Origin: Salinibacter ruber DSM 13855
GTDB lineage: Bacteria; Bacteroidota; Rhodothermia; Rhodothermales; Salinibacteraceae
Assembly (NCBI RefSeq): GCF_000013045.1
Contig: NC_007677.1
Location: 2,356,001-2,420,000 of the forward strand
Reading direction: 5' to 3'
DNA: 64,000 bases
Shown: positions 43,249 to 52,971 of the stretch, piece by piece
Numbering within the stretch: position 1 is the first letter of the stretch
Layout: the number at the start of each line of letters is the position of its first letter
Translations under genes and position numbers: made by a program
The notes under the pieces: model-generated
The model's input: only the letters and a program-made list of their open reading frames with translations
Databases searched by the model: none
What the model was told of the DNA's origin: nothing

Positions 43249-43923
43249 ATGCAGTTTTTCGTCGACACGGCCGACCTGGACGAGATCCGCGAGGCAAGCG
43301 ACATGTGCATTCTTGACGGCGTGACCACGAACCCCTCGCTCGTCAAGGAGCAGGGCAACGTCGACTTCCACGAGCACGTCTTCGCCATCTGCGAGATTGT
43401 AGACGGGGACGTCTCCGCCGAGGTGACGGCGACGGACTTCGACGGCATGATGGAGGAGGGCCGTCGGCTGCATCAGATCCACGAAAACGTGGTCGTAAAA
43501 ATTCCCCTGATCAAGGACGGCATCAAGGCCCTGCGGGCCCTCGACGAGGAGGCCATTGAGACAAACTGCACCCTCTGCTTCTCCCCCACCCAGGCCACCC
43601 TCGCCGCCAAGGCCGGAGCCGATTACATCAGCCCCTTCATCGGGCGCATCGACGACATCTCGTCCGACGGCATCGGTCTGGTTGAGGACATTGTGCAGAT
43701 CTACGACACCCACGACTTCGACACCGACGTGCTGGCAGCCTCCATCCGCCATCCCACCCACGTGAAGCGCGCGGCCCTGGCCGGGGCCGACGTGGCGACG
43801 ATGCCGTTCGAGACGCTCCTTAACCTGCTGGAACACCCCCTCACCGATCGAGGGCTGGAGCGCTTTCTGGCGGACTGGGAGGAGTACAAGGACGCCCGCA
43901 AGGCCGAGGCCGGCCTCGCGTAG
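43249..43923 (+). CDS. tal: Transaldolase (small FSA/TalC-type)
   Basis: The 224-residue protein begins MQFFVDTADLDEIREASDMC. It has the small-transaldolase motifs LDGVTTNPSLVK, the Schiff-base Lys in ENVVVKIPLIKDGIKAL, TNCTLCFSPTQATLAAKAGA, YISPFIGRIDDIS and AASIRHPTHVKRAALAGADV. It transfers a dihydroxyacetone unit in the non-oxidative pentose-phosphate pathway, or acts as a fructose-6-phosphate aldolase. The two activities are not separable from motifs alone. The start is fixed by the conserved first strand; the frame is open further upstream. Monocistronic in appearance: the next gene starts 142 bp later. Confidence 0.93.
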   Translation: MQFFVDTADLDEIREASDMCILDGVTTNPSLVKEQGNVDFHEHVFAICEIVDGDVSAEVTATDFDGMMEEGRRLHQIHENVVVKIPLIKDGIKALRALDEEAIETNCTLCFSPTQATLAAKAGADYISPFIGRIDDISSDGIGLVEDIVQIYDTHDFDTDVLAASIRHPTHVKRAALAGADVATMPFETLLNLLEHPLTDRGLERFLADWEEYKDARKAEAGLA

Positions 43924-44065
43924 GCCCCACGGCGGCCCCGTCCCCCTTCCTGCCTTCATCCCGGGCCCCCTGTTCACGCCCTCGTGGTCCCCGCCACGGC
44001 TGCGCTTCCGTGTCCCGGCCGGCCCCGCCCTTTCCCGCTCACGACCTGCGACCCGTACGCCCTAC

Positions 44066-45460
44066 ATGAAATTTCTCGCTCTCGGAGACACCGACGGCAT
44101 CGGCGCAAGCTGCCACTTTCTCGACCTCAACGGCAGCGGCATCGCCCTCGACGCGGGCACCGACCCGCAACGCGACGGCCCCGACTCGCTCCCTCGGTTC
44201 GACTGGGTGGGGGACCGGGCCGACAGCTACGTCGACCACACGCTCGTCACGCACGCCCACCACGACCACATGGGCAGCCTGCCGGTCCTGGTGCGCCGCT
44301 TTCCCCACGCCATGGCGCACATGACCGACGCGACGAAGAAGCTGCTCGACATTCTGCTGCCGGCCTCGGCCCGCCTCCAAGAAAAGCGACGGGACCGCGG
44401 CGAGACCACGCACGAGCCGCTCTTCACCGAGGATGAGCTGGAGGCCCTGCACCACCTCTACCTCACACACGACCTCGGGCAGGGGTTCGACCTGACGGGG
44501 CCGAAGGGACAATCGTCCGTCACGGGGCGCTTTTTCTCGGCCGGGCACATTCTCGGCTCGGCAGGCGTCGAGCTCCAGTTTGAGGAGTGGGGCCGCGACC
44601 GGCGGGTCTTCTACACGAGCGACACGAACATGCAGGCCCAGACCATTATTCCGGGGGGCGAGTACCCGGACAGCACAGACGTGCTGATCCTGGAATCAAC
44701 CCAGGGGGCCGAGCCCGAGGCCGCGGCCACCAGCCGCCCCGAGGAGCGCGATCGGTTTCGGAAGACGCTCTCGCAGGTGCTCGCCCGGGGGGGCACGGCG
44801 CTGATTCCCGTGTTCGTGATGGGGCGGGCGCAGGAGATTTTGGTGCTGCTCGGCCAGCTCAAGCGGGAGGGCGCCATCCCCGCCGACGTGCCCATCTACA
44901 CGGCCGGCTCCATGCGGGCCATTGCGGGGGTGTACGACGACACCCGCAACACCACCCCCCGCGTCGACGCCAGCGACGAGGTCTACGCCGTCGACCAGGA
45001 GCGGGTGCCCTACGAGTCGGAGGCGAAGCGCGAGATCCTGGAGGGCCCTGGCATCATGGTCGTCAGCAGCGGCATGATGATCGAGCCGACCCTGTCGAAC
45101 GTCCTGGCCCGGCGCATGGTCGAGAACGAGGACGACGCCGTGCTGCTGGTGGGCCACCCGGCGGAGGGGACGCCCGCGCGCCGCCTGCAGGACGCCGCCG
45201 TCGAGGGGGACGGGGCCCCGGTGATGCTGGCGGACGGGCACGGCCCACAGCCCGTGTACTGCACCGTCGAGCGCTTTCGCTTTTCCGGCCACAGCGACCG
45301 GCGCGAGCTTCTTTCCCTGGTCGAACGGATGACCCCCGAGACGGTGCTCCTCATCCACGGCGATCCCGACGCCAAGGATTGGATGGCCGAGCACATCAAG
45401 GAGGCCCACCCGGAGACGGAGGTGCACCGCCCCGACTGGGGCAGCGTGCTCGAAGTTTAG
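44066..45460 (+). CDS. Beta-CASP metallo-beta-lactamase RNA-processing nuclease-like protein
   Basis: The 464-residue protein has the MBL metal sites THAHHDHMGS, FSAGHILGSAG and YTSDTN. A beta-CASP region follows (TALIPVFVMGRAQEILVLLG, VPIYTAGSMRAIAGVY, GIMVVSSGMMIEPTLSNVLA), ending with the metallo-hydrolase His segment FSGHSDRRELLSL and LIHGDP. This is the architecture of the CPSF73/RNase J-related family, enzymes that cut or trim RNA. The insert around residues 95-130 (Lys/Arg-rich LQEKRRDRGE) may contact nucleic acid. It is not RNase J itself, whose order and length differ. The preceding gap holds no recognised site. Function in RNA metabolism is inferred from the family. Confidence 0.9.
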   Translation: MKFLALGDTDGIGASCHFLDLNGSGIALDAGTDPQRDGPDSLPRFDWVGDRADSYVDHTLVTHAHHDHMGSLPVLVRRFPHAMAHMTDATKKLLDILLPASARLQEKRRDRGETTHEPLFTEDELEALHHLYLTHDLGQGFDLTGPKGQSSVTGRFFSAGHILGSAGVELQFEEWGRDRRVFYTSDTNMQAQTIIPGGEYPDSTDVLILESTQGAEPEAAATSRPEERDRFRKTLSQVLARGGTALIPVFVMGRAQEILVLLGQLKREGAIPADVPIYTAGSMRAIAGVYDDTRNTTPRVDASDEVYAVDQERVPYESEAKREILEGPGIMVVSSGMMIEPTLSNVLARRMVENEDDAVLLVGHPAEGTPARRLQDAAVEGDGAPVMLADGHGPQPVYCTVERFRFSGHSDRRELLSLVERMTPETVLLIHGDPDAKDWMAEHIKEAHPETEVHRPDWGSVLEV

Positions 45461-45727
45461 TCGGCCGGGGGCCGGCCCTGCACCGGCCGGTCGCGTTCCG
45501 GAACGACACGATTCTAAAACACCGGGGACCGTGTGACGGGCCGCGCGTGGACGTAACCTCTTGGAAACACCGCGGCGAGCGCCGAGCACTGTCGTCGGTT
45601 GCCCATTGGTACGTACGACGAAGATTCAGCGAAAGAGGCCGGCGGGCGACGATCCGTTCCGTCCTGCGTCGCCTCCCCGCCCCCATGCACGCCCGCCTTC
45701 CCCTCTCGGATTACGCCCCGGCTCCAC

Positions 45728-48685
45728 ATGCCTGCCCCTTCCGCCCCCCCCGCCCAGACGCTCCCGCTCGCGGAGGCCCTTCGGCCGCGCATCTCGGGCA
45801 CGATCCACACCGACGAGATGACGCGGGCCCTCTACGCGACGGACGCGAGCATGTATGCGATGTCGCCCGTCGCCGTCCTCGTCCCCGAGACGAAAGCGGA
45901 CGTGCAGACGGCCCTGACGGTCGCACACGAGCAGGGCGTGCCCGTTCTGCCCCGCGGGGGCGGGTCTTCGCTCGCCGGGCAGGGCGTCAACGAGGCCCTG
46001 GTGGTCGACTTTACGAACCACCTCAACCGCATCCGCGAGATTGATCCAGAGGCCCGGACGGCCCGCGTGGAGCCCGGCGTGACGCTCGCCGAGCTCAACC
46101 GCGCCGCCGCCGAGCACGGCCTCATGGTGGGCCCCGACCCCGCGAGCGCCAACCGCGCCACCCTGGGCGGCATGCTGGCGAACAACTCGACCGGCACCCA
46201 CTCCATCGCGTACGGCAACTTCATCCACCACGTCCGCGAGGCCGAGGTCCTGCTGGCCGACGGCACCGCCACCACCGTCGGCCCCACCGACCCGGCTACC
46301 TGGCAGGACAAGATGCGAGACGACGGGCTGGAGGGCGCCATCTACCGCGGCCTGAAGGCGCTGCTGGCCGACGGCGGACGCGAGACGATCCGGGAGGACA
46401 CCCCGAGCCACTGGCGTCGCAACAACGGCTACCGCCTGGAGGCGCTGTTGGACGAGGCGCCCAACCTTGCCAAGCTGCTCTGCGGCAGCGAGGGCACCCT
46501 GGCCGTCACCACCGAGTTGACCTGCGACCTCGTGGAGAAGCCCGCCACCACCGGCCTCGGCGTGGTTCACTTCGAGTCGCGTGACGACGCGCTGCGGGCC
46601 GTAACGACCGTCCTCGACACCGACCCGTCGGCCGTGGAGCTGTTCGACGGCGTCGCCATCGAGCGCACCCTGCAGACGCCCGGCTACGCCGAGCGCCTCA
46701 CGTTTCTGGAGGGCACGCCCGGCTCGGTGCTCATTACCGAGTACGCCGGCGACACGGACGCCGAGGTCGACGCGGCCCTCGACGCCCTCGAACAGACAAT
46801 GGCGGAGGCGAGCCGCGGCTACGCCACCGTGCGCGTGACCGAGCCGGACGCCATCAAAAACGTCTGGTCCATCCGCAAAGAAGGACTGGGCCTGCTCATG
46901 GGCGTAGAGGGCGACTACAAGCCGTGGGCCTTCATCGAGGACGCCTCGGTGCCCGTCGAGAACCTGGCCGACTACATCGACGAGCTCTCCACGTTCGTCG
47001 ACGCCACCGACACGCGGGCCGCCTATTACGCCCACGCCTCCGCCGGATGCCTCCACGTGCGCCCCTTCGTCAACACCAAGGACGAGACGGAGGTCGAGAA
47101 GATGACGGACATCGCGAAGGAGTCGCTCGACCTCGTCACGAAATACGGGGGCGTCGTCTCCTCCGAGCACGGCGACGGCATTGCGCGGGGCTGGGCCAAC
47201 CCCCACATCCTCGGCGAGGACCTGTACGAGCTCTGCCGGGAGACGAAGGCGCTCTTCGACCCGGAGGGCATTCTCAATCCCGGCAAGGTCGTCGACGCGC
47301 CGCCGATGGACGAGAATCTGCGGATGGGCCCGACGTACGAGACCGCGCCGTTCCGCACCGAGCTCGACTTTTCCGAGGACGGCGGCTTCACCGGGGCCAT
47401 CGAGAAGTGCAACGGCAACGGCGCGTGCCGCAAGCTCCGGGCCGGCACCATGTGCCCCAGCTTTATGGCCACGCGGGAGGAGCCGGACTCCACCCGGGGG
47501 CGGGCCAACGCGCTCCGGAGCGCCCTGGCCGGGGACCTCTCGGAGGACGCCATGACGGGCGACGACATGCACGAGGTGATGGACCTCTGCGTCCAGTGCA
47601 AGGCCTGCAAGACGGAGTGCCCGTCGAACGTCGACATGGCCAAGATCAAGACCGAGTGGCTCCACCACTATTGGGACGACAACGGGGTGCCGCTCCGGAC
47701 TCGCCTGTTCGCCCGCCAGCCCGACGCGGCCCGGTGGATTAGCGGCACGCCTCTCGCGTCGCTCGTCAACTGGGCGAGCGGCCAGTCCGCCCTCCGGCAG
47801 GTGGGGGAAGCGCTCCTGGGCGTCAGTGCGGAGCGGCCCCTTCCGCCGTTCGCCCGCGAAACGTTCCGCCAGTGGTTCCAAAACCAGCAGCCCCCTGTCG
47901 GCGGGGACGGGGCGAGGGGGCCGCGCGTCGTCCTCTTCCCGGACGCGTTCAACGCCTACCACACGCCGGCCCCGCTCCGGGCGGCCACCCGCGTCCTGCA
48001 AGCCACCGGGCACCGGGTTGAGCTACCCCCGGCGGCCGTCGGGAGCGCGCGCACGCTCCTGTCGAAGGGGCTCGTTCCACAGGCCAAGCGCCGTGCGCGC
48101 CGGACAGTCGATGCGCTGCACGCCTACGCCGAAGCGGGGGTGCCCGTGGTGGGACTGGAGCCCAGTTCCATCCTCACCCTCCGGGACGAGTTTCTGGACC
48201 TGCTCCCCAACGATGCACGCGCCGAGGCCGTCGCGGACGCCGCCTATACCTTTGCGGAGTACCTGGCCGAGCGGGCCGAGGACGGGGCCCTCGACACGGC
48301 ATCGTGGCGGGGCAGCGGCGATGTGCTGCTGCACGGACACTGCCACCAGAAGGCCTTGATCGGCACGGCGGCGACCGAGCAGGCCCTGTCCCGGGCCGGG
48401 TACGACGTGACTGCCGTCGACGCCGGGTGCTGCGGCATGGCGGGGGCCTTCGGCTACGAGGCCGAGCACGTGGGCGTCTCAAAGCAGATGGCCGAGCTCC
48501 GGCTCGCCCCGGCCGTCCGCCAAACCGATGCGGACACCCAGGTGGCCGCCCCCGGCTTCTCGTGCCGCTCCCAGATCAAGGACGTCACGTCCCGCACGGC
48601 CCAGCATCCCGCCGGGCTGCTCTGGAACGCGATCGAACACGACCGCTCTCCAGAGGCCGCCCGTTCGTCCCGGCCCGCCCGCTAG
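45728..48685 (+). CDS. YdiJ-like FAD/Fe-S 2-hydroxyacid dehydrogenase fusion
   Basis: The product from the ATG at 45728 has 985 residues. Domains in order: FAD-binding type 4 (about 30-215, with PVLPRGGGSSLAGQGVNEA and GPDPASANRATLGGMLANNS), FAD-linked oxidase C-terminal domain (about 250-530, ending SSEHGDGIARGWAN and FDPEGILNPGK) and a ferredoxin-like region. That region has two Cys clusters, CNGNGACRK near 560 and CVQCKACKTECPS near 621. CCG-type domains follow, with HGHCHQKAL near 869 and DAGCCGMAGAFG near 900. E. coli YdiJ has the same layout and oxidises D-2-hydroxyglutarate; others oxidise D-lactate or glycolate. Electrons probably go to quinone at the membrane. Substrate not decided by sequence. 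The 45461-45727 gap shows no other gene. Confidence 0.9.
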   Translation: MPAPSAPPAQTLPLAEALRPRISGTIHTDEMTRALYATDASMYAMSPVAVLVPETKADVQTALTVAHEQGVPVLPRGGGSSLAGQGVNEALVVDFTNHLNRIREIDPEARTARVEPGVTLAELNRAAAEHGLMVGPDPASANRATLGGMLANNSTGTHSIAYGNFIHHVREAEVLLADGTATTVGPTDPATWQDKMRDDGLEGAIYRGLKALLADGGRETIREDTPSHWRRNNGYRLEALLDEAPNLAKLLCGSEGTLAVTTELTCDLVEKPATTGLGVVHFESRDDALRAVTTVLDTDPSAVELFDGVAIERTLQTPGYAERLTFLEGTPGSVLITEYAGDTDAEVDAALDALEQTMAEASRGYATVRVTEPDAIKNVWSIRKEGLGLLMGVEGDYKPWAFIEDASVPVENLADYIDELSTFVDATDTRAAYYAHASAGCLHVRPFVNTKDETEVEKMTDIAKESLDLVTKYGGVVSSEHGDGIARGWANPHILGEDLYELCRETKALFDPEGILNPGKVVDAPPMDENLRMGPTYETAPFRTELDFSEDGGFTGAIEKCNGNGACRKLRAGTMCPSFMATREEPDSTRGRANALRSALAGDLSEDAMTGDDMHEVMDLCVQCKACKTECPSNVDMAKIKTEWLHHYWDDNGVPLRTRLFARQPDAARWISGTPLASLVNWASGQSALRQVGEALLGVSAERPLPPFARETFRQWFQNQQPPVGGDGARGPRVVLFPDAFNAYHTPAPLRAATRVLQATGHRVELPPAAVGSARTLLSKGLVPQAKRRARRTVDALHAYAEAGVPVVGLEPSSILTLRDEFLDLLPNDARAEAVADAAYTFAEYLAERAEDGALDTASWRGSGDVLLHGHCHQKALIGTAATEQALSRAGYDVTAVDAGCCGMAGAFGYEAEHVGVSKQMAELRLAPAVRQTDADTQVAAPGFSCRSQIKDVTSRTAQHPAGLLWNAIEHDRSPEAARSSRPAR

Positions 48686-48731
48686 CGCACCGCAGCGGGC
48701 GGGTCGGATTTCCGGCGTCCGGTCGGCACTG

Positions 48732-50411
48732 CTAGTTCTGCTGGATCGTCGGCGCGGCCGTCTTGTGGTAGGCCGCCAGGTCCTGCGAGGACGGCCACAG
48801 CGACATGGCCTCCTGGAAAATCGGATCGGCCCGGTTCAGGATGGGCCGCGCCACCCCGCGCCCGTAGATTAGGCGCGCCAGGTACCCCTTCACCCGGGTG
48901 GCCACGAACGCCTGCTCGTCCTGGGCCGTCTGCGCCGCGTAAACGCGCTCCGCGGTGTCGACCGAGTCCGGATTTTCCGTGATCTGGACGCCGTTCTTCT
49001 CCGCAAACGACCAGAAGGAGTCCATCATGTTCTCCGACGGCTCGAAGGAGGACTGGAACTCCTCGGGGCGGTCCTGCCACGTCTCGCGGAGGTCGGTCTC
49101 GTTCTCCGTAAACCACTTGCGGGCAAAGGCATAGTCGAGCCCGCTCTGCACGAGGTGGGTCAACGCCGCGGTGTCCGGCTGTACCACGTAGTCCGGAAGG
49201 ATGCCCCCGCCGCCGAATACCGTCCGGCCGTGATCGGTCTGGTAGGCAAGCGAGTCCGAAATGCTCTCGCGGTACTCGTTGAGGTGATAGGTCGCCTGGT
49301 TGATCGTGGAGAATTTCTCCTCGTAGTAATCCTCCCGCTCGCCCCGCTCGTAGGGCGACTGGATGAGGCGGCCCGCCGGCGTGTAGTAGCGGCCCACGGT
49401 CATCTGCAGCACGCTCTTGTCGCCGAGGTCGAACTGCTTCTGAATCAGCCCCTTGCCGAACGTGCGCCGGCCTACAAGGAAGGCCCGGTCGTGGTCCTGT
49501 AGCGCCCCACTCAGGATTTCGCTCGCCGACGCCGACCCGCGGTTCACGAGGACGATGATGGGCTGGTCCGCGAGCATGCCCCCGGGCCGCGCCGAGATGG
49601 TCCGGTTCATCTGCTCGCTCCGGCCCTTCGTCTCTACGATCGTCATCTTCTCCCCGAGCATCTCGTTCGCAATCTGCCAGGAGGAGCGCATCACGCCGCC
49701 CGGGTTGCCCCGAAGGTCGAGGACGAGCCGCTCCATGCCCTGGTCGAGCAGCGTCGACGCCGCCTCCCGAAACTCGTCGTGCGTCTTCATGGTGAACCGG
49801 GTGATGTTGATGTACCCGGTTCGGTCGTCGACCATGTAGGGCGACCGCACGGACTGCGTCTCGATCTCTTCCCGCGTGAGGGTGAAGTCGAGGCGATCGT
49901 CCATCGTGGGACGATAGACCGTGATCTGCACCTCCGTCCCGATCTCGCCCTTCAGGCTGTTCTGAATCTCGTTGGACGAGAGCCCAACGGCGGACGAGTC
50001 TTCAATCCCGACGATGCGATCGCCGGCCATCACGCCCATTTCTTCACTGGGCCCCCCAGCGACCGGCGAGATGACACGCGCCGTGTCGTTCGGCACCTCG
50101 AAGACGATGCCGATGCCCCCGAAGGAGCCCTGATACTGGTCCTTCACGTCTTCGGCCCGATCGGCGGGGATGTAGGTGGAGTGCGGATCGAGGCTGCTGA
50201 CCATCCCCTCAATGCCCTCCTCCGCCACGTCGGCCGCGTCCAGCGGGTCCACGTACTCCTTGTTCATGACGACGAGAGCCTGCCGCATCTTGTCGAGCTG
50301 CGTGCCCAGATCGTCATCGGTCAGGTACGTGTCGATCTGCACGCCGAGCACCGCCCCGAAGGCGATGAGAAGAACGGCCGGGAGAATGTGGTACTTGCTG
50401 AGACGCTTCAT
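48732..50411 (-). CDS. S41-family carboxy-terminal processing protease
   Basis: The 559-residue protein has an N-terminal membrane anchor or signal (ILPAVLLIAFGAVLGVQIDT). It then has a helical segment, a PDZ domain (about 90-180: FGGIGIVFEV, AGDRIVGIEDSSAVG) and the S41 protease core. The core shows VLDLRGNPGG, the nucleophile segment VNRGSASASEILSGALQDHD and the general-base Lys in GRRTFGKGLIQKQF. A C-terminal extension of about 180 residues (from YGRTV-like sequence on) is longer than in short Ctp proteins and resembles Bacteroidota S41 enzymes. Location is periplasmic, acting on exported or misfolded proteins at their C-termini. It is divergent from the gene at 50700 across a 288-bp gap that is AT-rich by local standards and probably contains both promoters. 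Confidence 0.93.
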   Translation of the reverse strand: MKRLSKYHILPAVLLIAFGAVLGVQIDTYLTDDDLGTQLDKMRQALVVMNKEYVDPLDAADVAEEGIEGMVSSLDPHSTYIPADRAEDVKDQYQGSFGGIGIVFEVPNDTARVISPVAGGPSEEMGVMAGDRIVGIEDSSAVGLSSNEIQNSLKGEIGTEVQITVYRPTMDDRLDFTLTREEIETQSVRSPYMVDDRTGYINITRFTMKTHDEFREAASTLLDQGMERLVLDLRGNPGGVMRSSWQIANEMLGEKMTIVETKGRSEQMNRTISARPGGMLADQPIIVLVNRGSASASEILSGALQDHDRAFLVGRRTFGKGLIQKQFDLGDKSVLQMTVGRYYTPAGRLIQSPYERGEREDYYEEKFSTINQATYHLNEYRESISDSLAYQTDHGRTVFGGGGILPDYVVQPDTAALTHLVQSGLDYAFARKWFTENETDLRETWQDRPEEFQSSFEPSENMMDSFWSFAEKNGVQITENPDSVDTAERVYAAQTAQDEQAFVATRVKGYLARLIYGRGVARPILNRADPIFQEAMSLWPSSQDLAAYHKTAAPTIQQN

Positions 50412-50699
50412 AGAATCGGCGGAGAGATCCGTGTCAAACGACAGCGCGCGAACGGTGTGGAGTGCCGAAAGGATCCTTCGACCTCATCCCCCACGAGCGG
50501 CCTCTGGGGAGGCCCCTGGTGATGACATCAACCTTTTTCTCATATTTAAGCCAGACGGCTTTGTTGCGGACTTGGCCGTGGTGTTACCGACCAGAGAACG
50601 TTTTCCGGGAATCCGCTTATCAAATGATGCTTATTCGTGCGAAAAGTACGACCCATCCTTCCCAAGACCAGGAGCGGGGCCCTGTCCCCCGCAACCAGA

Positions 50700-51230
50700 A
50701 TGACGGACGCAAAGGCGGACCAGTACTACTATATTTTCGACAGTCGCACGCACCGTCCGCTCGTGCTGGACCGGGCGACGGGGGAGCACTACGCCTCCGG
50801 ATCCGACCCGCGAGGGCCGCTCATCGAGCACGTTTCGGCCCGGCGGGGCCCCGAGGTCCTGCGCCGGTTCGCACGCTGGTGTGCCCGGCAGGTGGACCCC
50901 AGTGCGGCGTCCGCCCACACCGCCGCCGGTCGGCTCTGGGCCGCCGCCCAGCGCGACGCCCCGGAGGCGTGGCAGCGCGTGCGGCACGAGACCGCCGACG
51001 CGGCCCTGCTGGCCATGTCACTCGGCCTGCCCCAGCGCGAGCCCCCGGCCGCCCGGCTTCTCACCCTACAGGCCTGCACGCACCCGGAGGCGCAGCAGGC
51101 GGCCCGCGATGCCGCACACATGAGCGAACGGTGGGCCGAGTTCAGCGCCTCTTCCGCCTCGGCGGAGGAGGCAGAAGCAATGCGGGCGCGCCACGTCGAT
51201 TGGCTTCTCGACCGGGTGTCCACTCCGTAG
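50700..51230 (+). CDS. Helical protein of unknown function
   Basis: The 176-residue product begins MTDAKADQYYYIFDSRTHRP. An in-frame extension of 21 codons upstream is basic and unlike the body, so the ATG at 50700 is chosen. The body is alpha-helical, Ala- and Arg-rich (WCARQVDPSAASAHTAAGRL, LLTLQACTHPEAQQAARDAA), with a Cys in each of two helices. It ends with RARHVDWLLDRVSTP. There is no signal peptide or membrane segment. I do not recognise the family. It resembles small Bacteroidota/Rhodothermota-specific proteins by composition only. Confidence 0.6.
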   Translation: MTDAKADQYYYIFDSRTHRPLVLDRATGEHYASGSDPRGPLIEHVSARRGPEVLRRFARWCARQVDPSAASAHTAAGRLWAAAQRDAPEAWQRVRHETADAALLAMSLGLPQREPPAARLLTLQACTHPEAQQAARDAAHMSERWAEFSASSASAEEAEAMRARHVDWLLDRVSTP

Positions 51231-51245
51231 ATTGAGGAACCGCGT

Positions 51246-51291
51246 CGGTTTCTCCAACCGGGCCGTCCGGACCGGTCGTATGCGTTTTTTT
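51246..51291 (+). terminator. Possible terminator after the 50700-51230 gene
   Basis: The stem CGGTT/AACCG (51246-51260) and an adjoining CCGG-rich hairpin are followed by a run of seven T residues at 51285-51291. The gap of about nine bases between stem and T run is long. The converging pcm gene ends at 51353. Confidence 0.35.
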
Positions 51292-51352
51292 ACCATTGGG
51301 GCCGGGATGCGGCCCGGCGCACGCGCTCGGCGGGTGGGACCGACGCCCCGCC

Positions 51353-52045
51353 TCATCCGCCCCCCTCGTCCTCGTCGACCAGGGGCACGAAGCGGAACGA
51401 GTGAAATTCCTCCTGCTCGTAGTCGTGGGGGCCCGAACCGGTACGGCGGACGCGCGTCATGGTCTGCCCCTCACGCCCCCCAATCGGAATGACGAGCCGC
51501 CCCCCTGGGCCGTCGTCCTCCCCGGACGGCTCACGGAGCTGGTGGAGAAGCGGAGCGGGTATCTCGGGCGCCCCCGCGGTCACCACGATCCCGTCGTAGG
51601 GCGCAAAGGCGGGCCACCCCCGCGTTCCATCCCCGTGCCGCGTTCGCACGTCGTAGCCGAGCCCGTCGAGCACGGATCGGGCCCGCCGGAGCAGGTCGTC
51701 GTGGCGCTCGATCGAATAGACTCGCGCCCCCATCTCGCACAGCACGGCGGCCTGAAACCCACTGCCCGTGCCCACCTCCAGGATGCGATCGTCCGGCTGC
51801 ACGCCCAGCAACGCGGTCTGGTACGCCACCGTGAAGGGCTGGGAGATGGTCTGGTTGAGCCCAATCGGGAGGGCCTCGTCGGCGTAGGCCCGATCGCGGA
51901 GGGCCGGGTCCACGAAGGCATGCCGGGCCACCGCCCCGACCGCCGACAGGACCCGCTCGTCGTGGATGCCCCGCTCGCGAAGGGTCTCAACAAGTCGTTC
52001 GCGTTGGTGGCGGTATTTCCGGTCGTCCGAGGGGGTGGCAGTCAT
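51353..52045 (-). CDS. pcm: Protein-L-isoaspartate O-methyltransferase
   Basis: The 230-residue enzyme repairs isoaspartyl residues in aged proteins using S-adenosylmethionine. Motifs: VARHAFVDPALRDRAYADEA, IGLNQTISQPFTVAYQTALL, the SAM-binding loop ILEVGTGSGFQAAVL, VYSIERHDDL and the GIVVTAGAPEIPAPLLHQL strand. An acidic insert (about residues 180-190) and an acidic tail fit a halophile. It starts 65 bp downstream of the cdaA gene on the same strand, so it may belong to a folP-cdaA-pcm transcript. Isoaspartate formation is a known stress for long-lived proteins. Key residues look intact. Confidence 0.95.
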   Translation of the reverse strand: MTATPSDDRKYRHQRERLVETLRERGIHDERVLSAVGAVARHAFVDPALRDRAYADEALPIGLNQTISQPFTVAYQTALLGVQPDDRILEVGTGSGFQAAVLCEMGARVYSIERHDDLLRRARSVLDGLGYDVRTRHGDGTRGWPAFAPYDGIVVTAGAPEIPAPLLHQLREPSGEDDGPGGRLVIPIGGREGQTMTRVRRTGSGPHDYEQEEFHSFRFVPLVDEDEGGG

Positions 52046-52110
52046 GGCGGCAGCAAGGAAACAGGTCGTAGGAGGGCGGCGCCTTTTCTCTCAGGCCGAG
52101 GCGGGTTCTT

Positions 52111-52911
52111 TCAGGCCGAGGCGGGGACCGTCGCACTTGCCTGGGAGGTGGACTGCCCCGTGAGGGCGCTCGTGAGGTACGTCCGCAGTTCCTCCGGGGT
52201 GATGTTGGAGATGAGGGCCCCGTCGCGCGAGACGCTGATGTCGCCGGTCTCCTCCGATACGACCACCACGAACGCGTCGGTCTGCTCGGTGAGGCCCACG
52301 GCGGCCCGGTGGCGAAGGCCGAGCTGGGGGCTCAGCTTCATGCTCGTGGAGACGGGCAGAATGCAGCGGGCGGCCTCCACGCGGCGGTTGTTGATGATGA
52401 CGGCCCCGTCGTGCAGGGGGTTCTGGCCGTAAAAGATCGTGAGCAGCAGGTCGCGCGAGACCTCCGCCTCCAGCAGCTCGCCCGTCTCGACGTAGCTCCG
52501 AAGGCCCGTGCTCCGCTGGAAGGCCATGAGGGCCCCGATCTGCTGCTGGCTCATCTCCTCCACCGCCCCCACCGTTTCGTCAATGATCTGACGCTGGTCG
52601 GTCGTGCGGACGAAGCGCCGCACGATCGGGTTTTTGCCCAGCAGCAGCAGCAGCCGGCGGATCTCGGGCTGAAAAATGATGATGACCGCCAGCACAAAGA
52701 CTTGGTTGAAGTAGCTAAAGACGGTCGTCAGCACCGTCATGTCGGCCAGCTCCACCACGAACTGAATCAGGAAGAGCGCCCCGAGGCCAAGGGCAATCTG
52801 CACGGCAATCGTCCCGCGCATGAGCCGGTAGAGCTGGTACAGGATGTAGGCGACGACGACAATCTCGATGGCGTCGCCAATCCCGAAGCCGATAATCTCG
52901 AAGACCTTCAC
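52111..52911 (-). CDS. cdaA: Membrane-bound diadenylate cyclase CdaA
   Basis: CdaA makes cyclic di-AMP from two ATP. The 266-residue protein has three N-terminal membrane helices (to about residue 80) and a DisA_N catalytic domain with the signature Asp-Gly-Ala at 168-170 (NPLHDGAVIINN) and Arg-His-Arg at 200-202 (LGLRHRAAVG). Both are needed for catalysis. In Firmicutes it is paired with a CdaR regulator; here no CdaR is present, and folP lies directly upstream (60 bp), an arrangement I know from other Bacteroidota. c-di-AMP controls potassium and osmolyte transport, which is relevant for a halophile that accumulates KCl. The protein ends in an Ala/Ser-rich tail. Confidence 0.95.
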   Translation of the reverse strand: MKVFEIIGFGIGDAIEIVVVAYILYQLYRLMRGTIAVQIALGLGALFLIQFVVELADMTVLTTVFSYFNQVFVLAVIIIFQPEIRRLLLLLGKNPIVRRFVRTTDQRQIIDETVGAVEEMSQQQIGALMAFQRSTGLRSYVETGELLEAEVSRDLLLTIFYGQNPLHDGAVIINNRRVEAARCILPVSTSMKLSPQLGLRHRAAVGLTEQTDAFVVVVSEETGDISVSRDGALISNITPEELRTYLTSALTGQSTSQASATVPASA

Positions 52912-52971
52912 GGAGGAATTCGGCCGGATGCGAGGGGAGGAACGGAACCGGGAATGCCGGCGGCACGCGCG